The notes under the pieces: model-generated
The model's input: only the letters and a program-made list of their open reading frames with translations
What the model was told of the DNA's origin: nothing
Databases searched by the model: none
Program-made: the position numbers and the translations under genes
Shown here: in pieces, positions 6,689-8,575 of the stretch
How the letters are laid out: every line of letters begins with the position of its first letter
Position numbering within the stretch: position 1 is the first letter of the stretch
DNA from: Candidatus Bathyarchaeota archaeon
Lineage (GTDB): Archaea > Thermoproteota > Bathyarchaeia > TCS64
Assembly (NCBI GenBank): GCA_937877765.1
Contig: CALGBN010000321.1
Location: forward strand, 1-8,575
Reading direction: 5' to 3'
Length of the DNA stretch: 8,575 nt

Positions 6689-7441
6689 TTGAGCAGCGCA
6701 AGCGTAGAAGAATACCTTGAAGCCATATACGGCTTCAACGAGAAAGGAGAACTGGCGAAAAACCAAGACCTATCAGAAAAACTCAGGGTCAGCCCACCAA
6801 GCGTAACCCAGATGATACAGCGCCTCGCAGAAGAAGAACTAGTAGCATACGAACCCTACAAAGGCACACAATTAACAGGCAAAGGAATGGCGCTAGCACA
6901 AAAAGTAGTACGAAAACACAGACTCCTAGAAGTATTCCTCTACGATAAACTCAAACTACCCCGCGAAAAAGTCCACGACCAAGCCTGCAAGATGGAACAC
7001 AGCCTCACAGACGAGACAGCAGCAGCCCTGTGCAAGGCACTGGATAACCCCGAGAAATGCATAGACGATGACCCCATCCCAGAGTGCAGCCTCATAGTAG
7101 AAAGCTGCGACGAATGCGAACACGCACGATCAAAAAGCGCCGAGCACCCTCTAATCACACAGCTAAGCAACCTAAAACCCGGAGAAGAAGGCAAAGTAGC
7201 ATTCATGAGAGGTGGCAGACACGCAACACAAAGAATCCTAGATATGGGTCTGACCCCCGGGACCTATTTCAAGATGGTGAACGCCGCCCCCTTCCATGGA
7301 CCAGTAGAGATCGAGGTAAGGGGAACAAGCCTAGCATTAGGCCGTAAACTAGCGTCTCAAGTATATGTGGAAGTCGATGACAAAGATGAGACATGGAAAC
7401 GCCCACATCCTCACGGCCCCCACCACAATATACAGAGATGA
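6689..7441 (+). CDS. DtxR-family metal-dependent repressor fused to FeoA domain
   Basis: A 250-residue protein. The N-terminal winged helix is at about 1-62 (recognition helix near SPPSVTQMIQRL) and the DtxR dimerisation/metal domain at about 63-135. Metal-ligand equivalents are His77, Glu81, His96, Cys100, Glu103 and His104, matching DtxR His79, Glu83, His98, Cys102, Glu105 and His106. The position of DtxR Met10 is Glu8 here. A linker (124-145) has Cys124, Cys133, Cys140 and Cys143. A full FeoA/SH3-like domain spans about 156-231 (LKPGEEGKV, GGRHATQRILDMGLTPG, GPVEIEVRGTSLALGR). The tail contains HPHGPHH. The start is TTG at 6689: an in-frame TGA at 6680-6682 leaves no room for an earlier one, and SVEEYLEAIY aligns with the normal family N-terminus. 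It lies 6 bases upstream of feoB. It probably senses Fe(II), represses its own operon through the 6659-6676 palindrome, and may act as the FeoA partner of FeoB. Confidence 0.92.
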   Translation: MSSASVEEYLEAIYGFNEKGELAKNQDLSEKLRVSPPSVTQMIQRLAEEELVAYEPYKGTQLTGKGMALAQKVVRKHRLLEVFLYDKLKLPREKVHDQACKMEHSLTDETAAALCKALDNPEKCIDDDPIPECSLIVESCDECEHARSKSAEHPLITQLSNLKPGEEGKVAFMRGGRHATQRILDMGLTPGTYFKMVNAAPFHGPVEIEVRGTSLALGRKLASQVYVEVDDKDETWKRPHPHGPHHNIQR

Positions 7442-7442
7442 T
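7435..7442 (+). promoter_or_regulatory. Ribosome binding site of feoB
   Basis: GAGATGAT differs by one base from the archaeal Shine-Dalgarno GAGGTGAT. It lies 5 bases before the feoB ATG at 7448, overlapping the dtxR-feoA stop codon. It is the clearest Shine-Dalgarno in the window, as expected for an internal operon gene translated from a leadered message. Confidence 0.6.
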
Positions 7443-7447
7443 AAACC

Positions 7448-8508
7448 ATGTCAGAGCAAAAACTCATGTTTGCGTTGGCTGGAAACGCCAACGTAGGCAA
7501 GAGCGTAATTTTCAACCAACTAACCGGGCTACACCAGCACGTAGGTAACTGGCCCGGAAAAACAGTGGAAAGAGCAGAAGGAACCCTAAATTATCAAGGA
7601 CAAGAGATCGACGTAATCGACCTACCCGGCATCTACAGCCTCAGCACCTACAGCATTGAAGAGATTGTCAGTCGAGAATATATCGCGGTAGAACAACCTG
7701 ACGTCATCATCAACGTGGTTGACGCAAGCACCCTTGAAAGAAACCTAGCATTCACAATACAGCTTCTTGAGCTACAGCCCCGGATGGTGATAGCTCTAAA
7801 CCAGATTGATATAGCAGAAGCAAAAGGAATACTGGTTTACACTGAAGAACTGAGCCGGGAACTGGGAGTACCAGTAGTACCCACGGTTGCGGTGAAAGGC
7901 GCAGGGCTAACAGAGCTTGTGAAAACAGCTATGGAGGCTGTAAAGGGTGAGAAAGCCAAGCCTATCAATTATGGCTCTGAGATAGAGGACGGAATAAAAA
8001 ACATAGTAGAGGAGCTAAAAGCAGAGACTCCCTACCCTAGTCGCTGGATAGCAATCAAACTTCTTGAAGGCGACGCTGAGATCGAGAAAATCATCTACGA
8101 GAAACAACCAGAGATAAAGACCACGGTTGATGCTCAAAGAGGCATCATCGAGGAGATACATGGACACGCGATAGGCAGCGTCATGACCAGCGAACGCTAC
8201 GGATTAGCCAGCATCATATCTGAGAAAACAACAAGACACGTGATTCCGGATAAGACTCTACGAGACCGTTTAGAAGACCTCTCCAGTCACCCTATCCTCG
8301 GATACGTTTTGATGATAACCAGCATCCTAGCCGTATTCTACGGCATATTCAGCTTCGGAGACTGGCTCGCAGGAACCCTTGACGCGGTCTTCGGTGTATT
8401 ACAAACAGTATATTTCAACACAGTTGGCAACACAGATACCACCAACTTCATCTGGAACGCCGTTGTTGACGGCTTCATAGGCGGCGTAGTGGTAGCTATA
8501 CCATATAT
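7448..8508 (+). CDS. feoB: Ferrous iron transporter FeoB, N-terminal part (3' truncated by contig end)
   Basis: FeoB is the GTPase-coupled Fe(II) importer of the cytoplasmic membrane. 353 whole genomic codons are present, about half of a usual FeoB (roughly 600-770 residues). G1 is GNANVGKS (12-19), the G2 Thr is Thr39 in NWPGKTVE, G3 is DLPG (58-61), G4 is NQID (118-121), and G5 is near VAVKGAG (147-153). A helical guanine-dissociation-inhibitor-like region covers about 175-265. The first membrane helix is about 283-305 (HPILGYVLMITSILAVFYG), and a second begins near 336 (NAVVDGFIGGVVVAIPY). The G1 region resembles archaeal FeoB. Start is ATG at 7448, 6 bases after dtxR-feoA, with a good Shine-Dalgarno. 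The frame stays open through the adapter to the end of the contig, so the apparent residues from about 355 onward (LYTSDAADE...) are translated adapter and must be removed. Confidence 0.95.
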
Positions 8509-8575
8509 CTGTCTCTTATACACATCTGACGCTGCCGACGAATTAGACGGTGTAGATCTCGGTGGTCGCCGTATC
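8509..8575 (-). other. Nextera Read 1 adapter, i5 index and P5 sequence (artificial, reverse complement)
   Basis: This is not genomic. CTGTCTCTTATACACATCT starts at 8509 and the transposase adapter runs to 8541. ATTAGACG at 8542-8549 is the reverse complement of an i5 index CGTCTAAT, and 8550-8575 is the reverse complement of the P5 flow-cell oligo. An open frame on the minus strand starting in this block would begin MYKRQ, another translated-adapter artefact. Confidence 0.98.

Noticed and set aside
7329..7342. Inverted repeat GCCTA-GCAT-TAGGC inside the FeoA coding part, similar to the operator arms
   Set aside because: The arms point outward compared with the promoter palindrome (CCTA...TAGG rather than TAGG...CCTA), and it lies within conserved coding sequence; probably chance.
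7448..7570. Departures from the textbook bacterial FeoB G1/G2 motifs (GNANVGKS, WPGKTVE) and NQID at G4
   Set aside because: From memory of the family these are usual in archaeal FeoB proteins, so they point to lineage and not to a new function.
8338..8523. Minus-strand open frame starting MYKRQ
   Set aside because: Its start lies in the adapter and the rest is antisense to feoB; it is an artefact.

Overview
The window is one assembled contig, most likely archaeal, with untrimmed Illumina Nextera adapter at both ends. Only about positions 39-8508 are biological. Archaeal origin is inferred from three things: TATA-like boxes about 25 bases before start codons with little or no leader, frequent AGA/AGG and ATA codons, and archaeal-type FeoB and DtxR-FeoA sequences. 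The fragment of a large secreted beta-sandwich protein with a 'VGTHS...PDGVMNTL' module recalls surface proteins of Asgard archaea (Thorarchaeota-like). That finer placement is a guess from family resemblance.

Layout. (1) 39-1194, plus strand: the C-terminal part of a secreted or surface beta-sandwich protein; its N-terminus lies off the contig. (2) 3429-1204, minus strand: a two-gene unit of a succinylglutamate desuccinylase/aspartoacylase-like zinc hydrolase followed by a threonine-dehydrogenase-like zinc dehydrogenase. It converges on gene 1 with only 9 bases between the stop codons. (3) 3480-5504, plus strand: a cytoplasmic molybdopterin oxidoreductase with an N-terminal [4Fe-4S] site, diverging from the hydrolase. 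The 50-base gap between them holds one TATA-like element placed about right for both starts. (4) 5588-6631, plus strand: a stand-alone class II glutamine amidotransferase whose nucleophile Cys is residue 3 rather than residue 2. (5) 6651-8508, plus strand: an iron uptake operon with a clean archaeal TATA box, a perfect 8-2-8 palindrome of DtxR type, a DtxR repressor fused to a FeoA domain, and the first half of FeoB, which is cut by the contig end.

How the genes work together. The iron module is self-contained. The DtxR-FeoA protein probably represses its own promoter when iron is plentiful, and it may also supply the FeoA partner for FeoB, since no separate feoA lies between them. The hydrolase and dehydrogenase may be a small catabolic unit that frees an N-acylated or amide-linked substrate and oxidises the product. 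The divergent molybdoenzyme could belong to the same pathway, but nothing in the sequence names the substrate. No RNA gene, CRISPR array, insertion sequence or phage element was seen. All non-coding gaps are under 100 bases.
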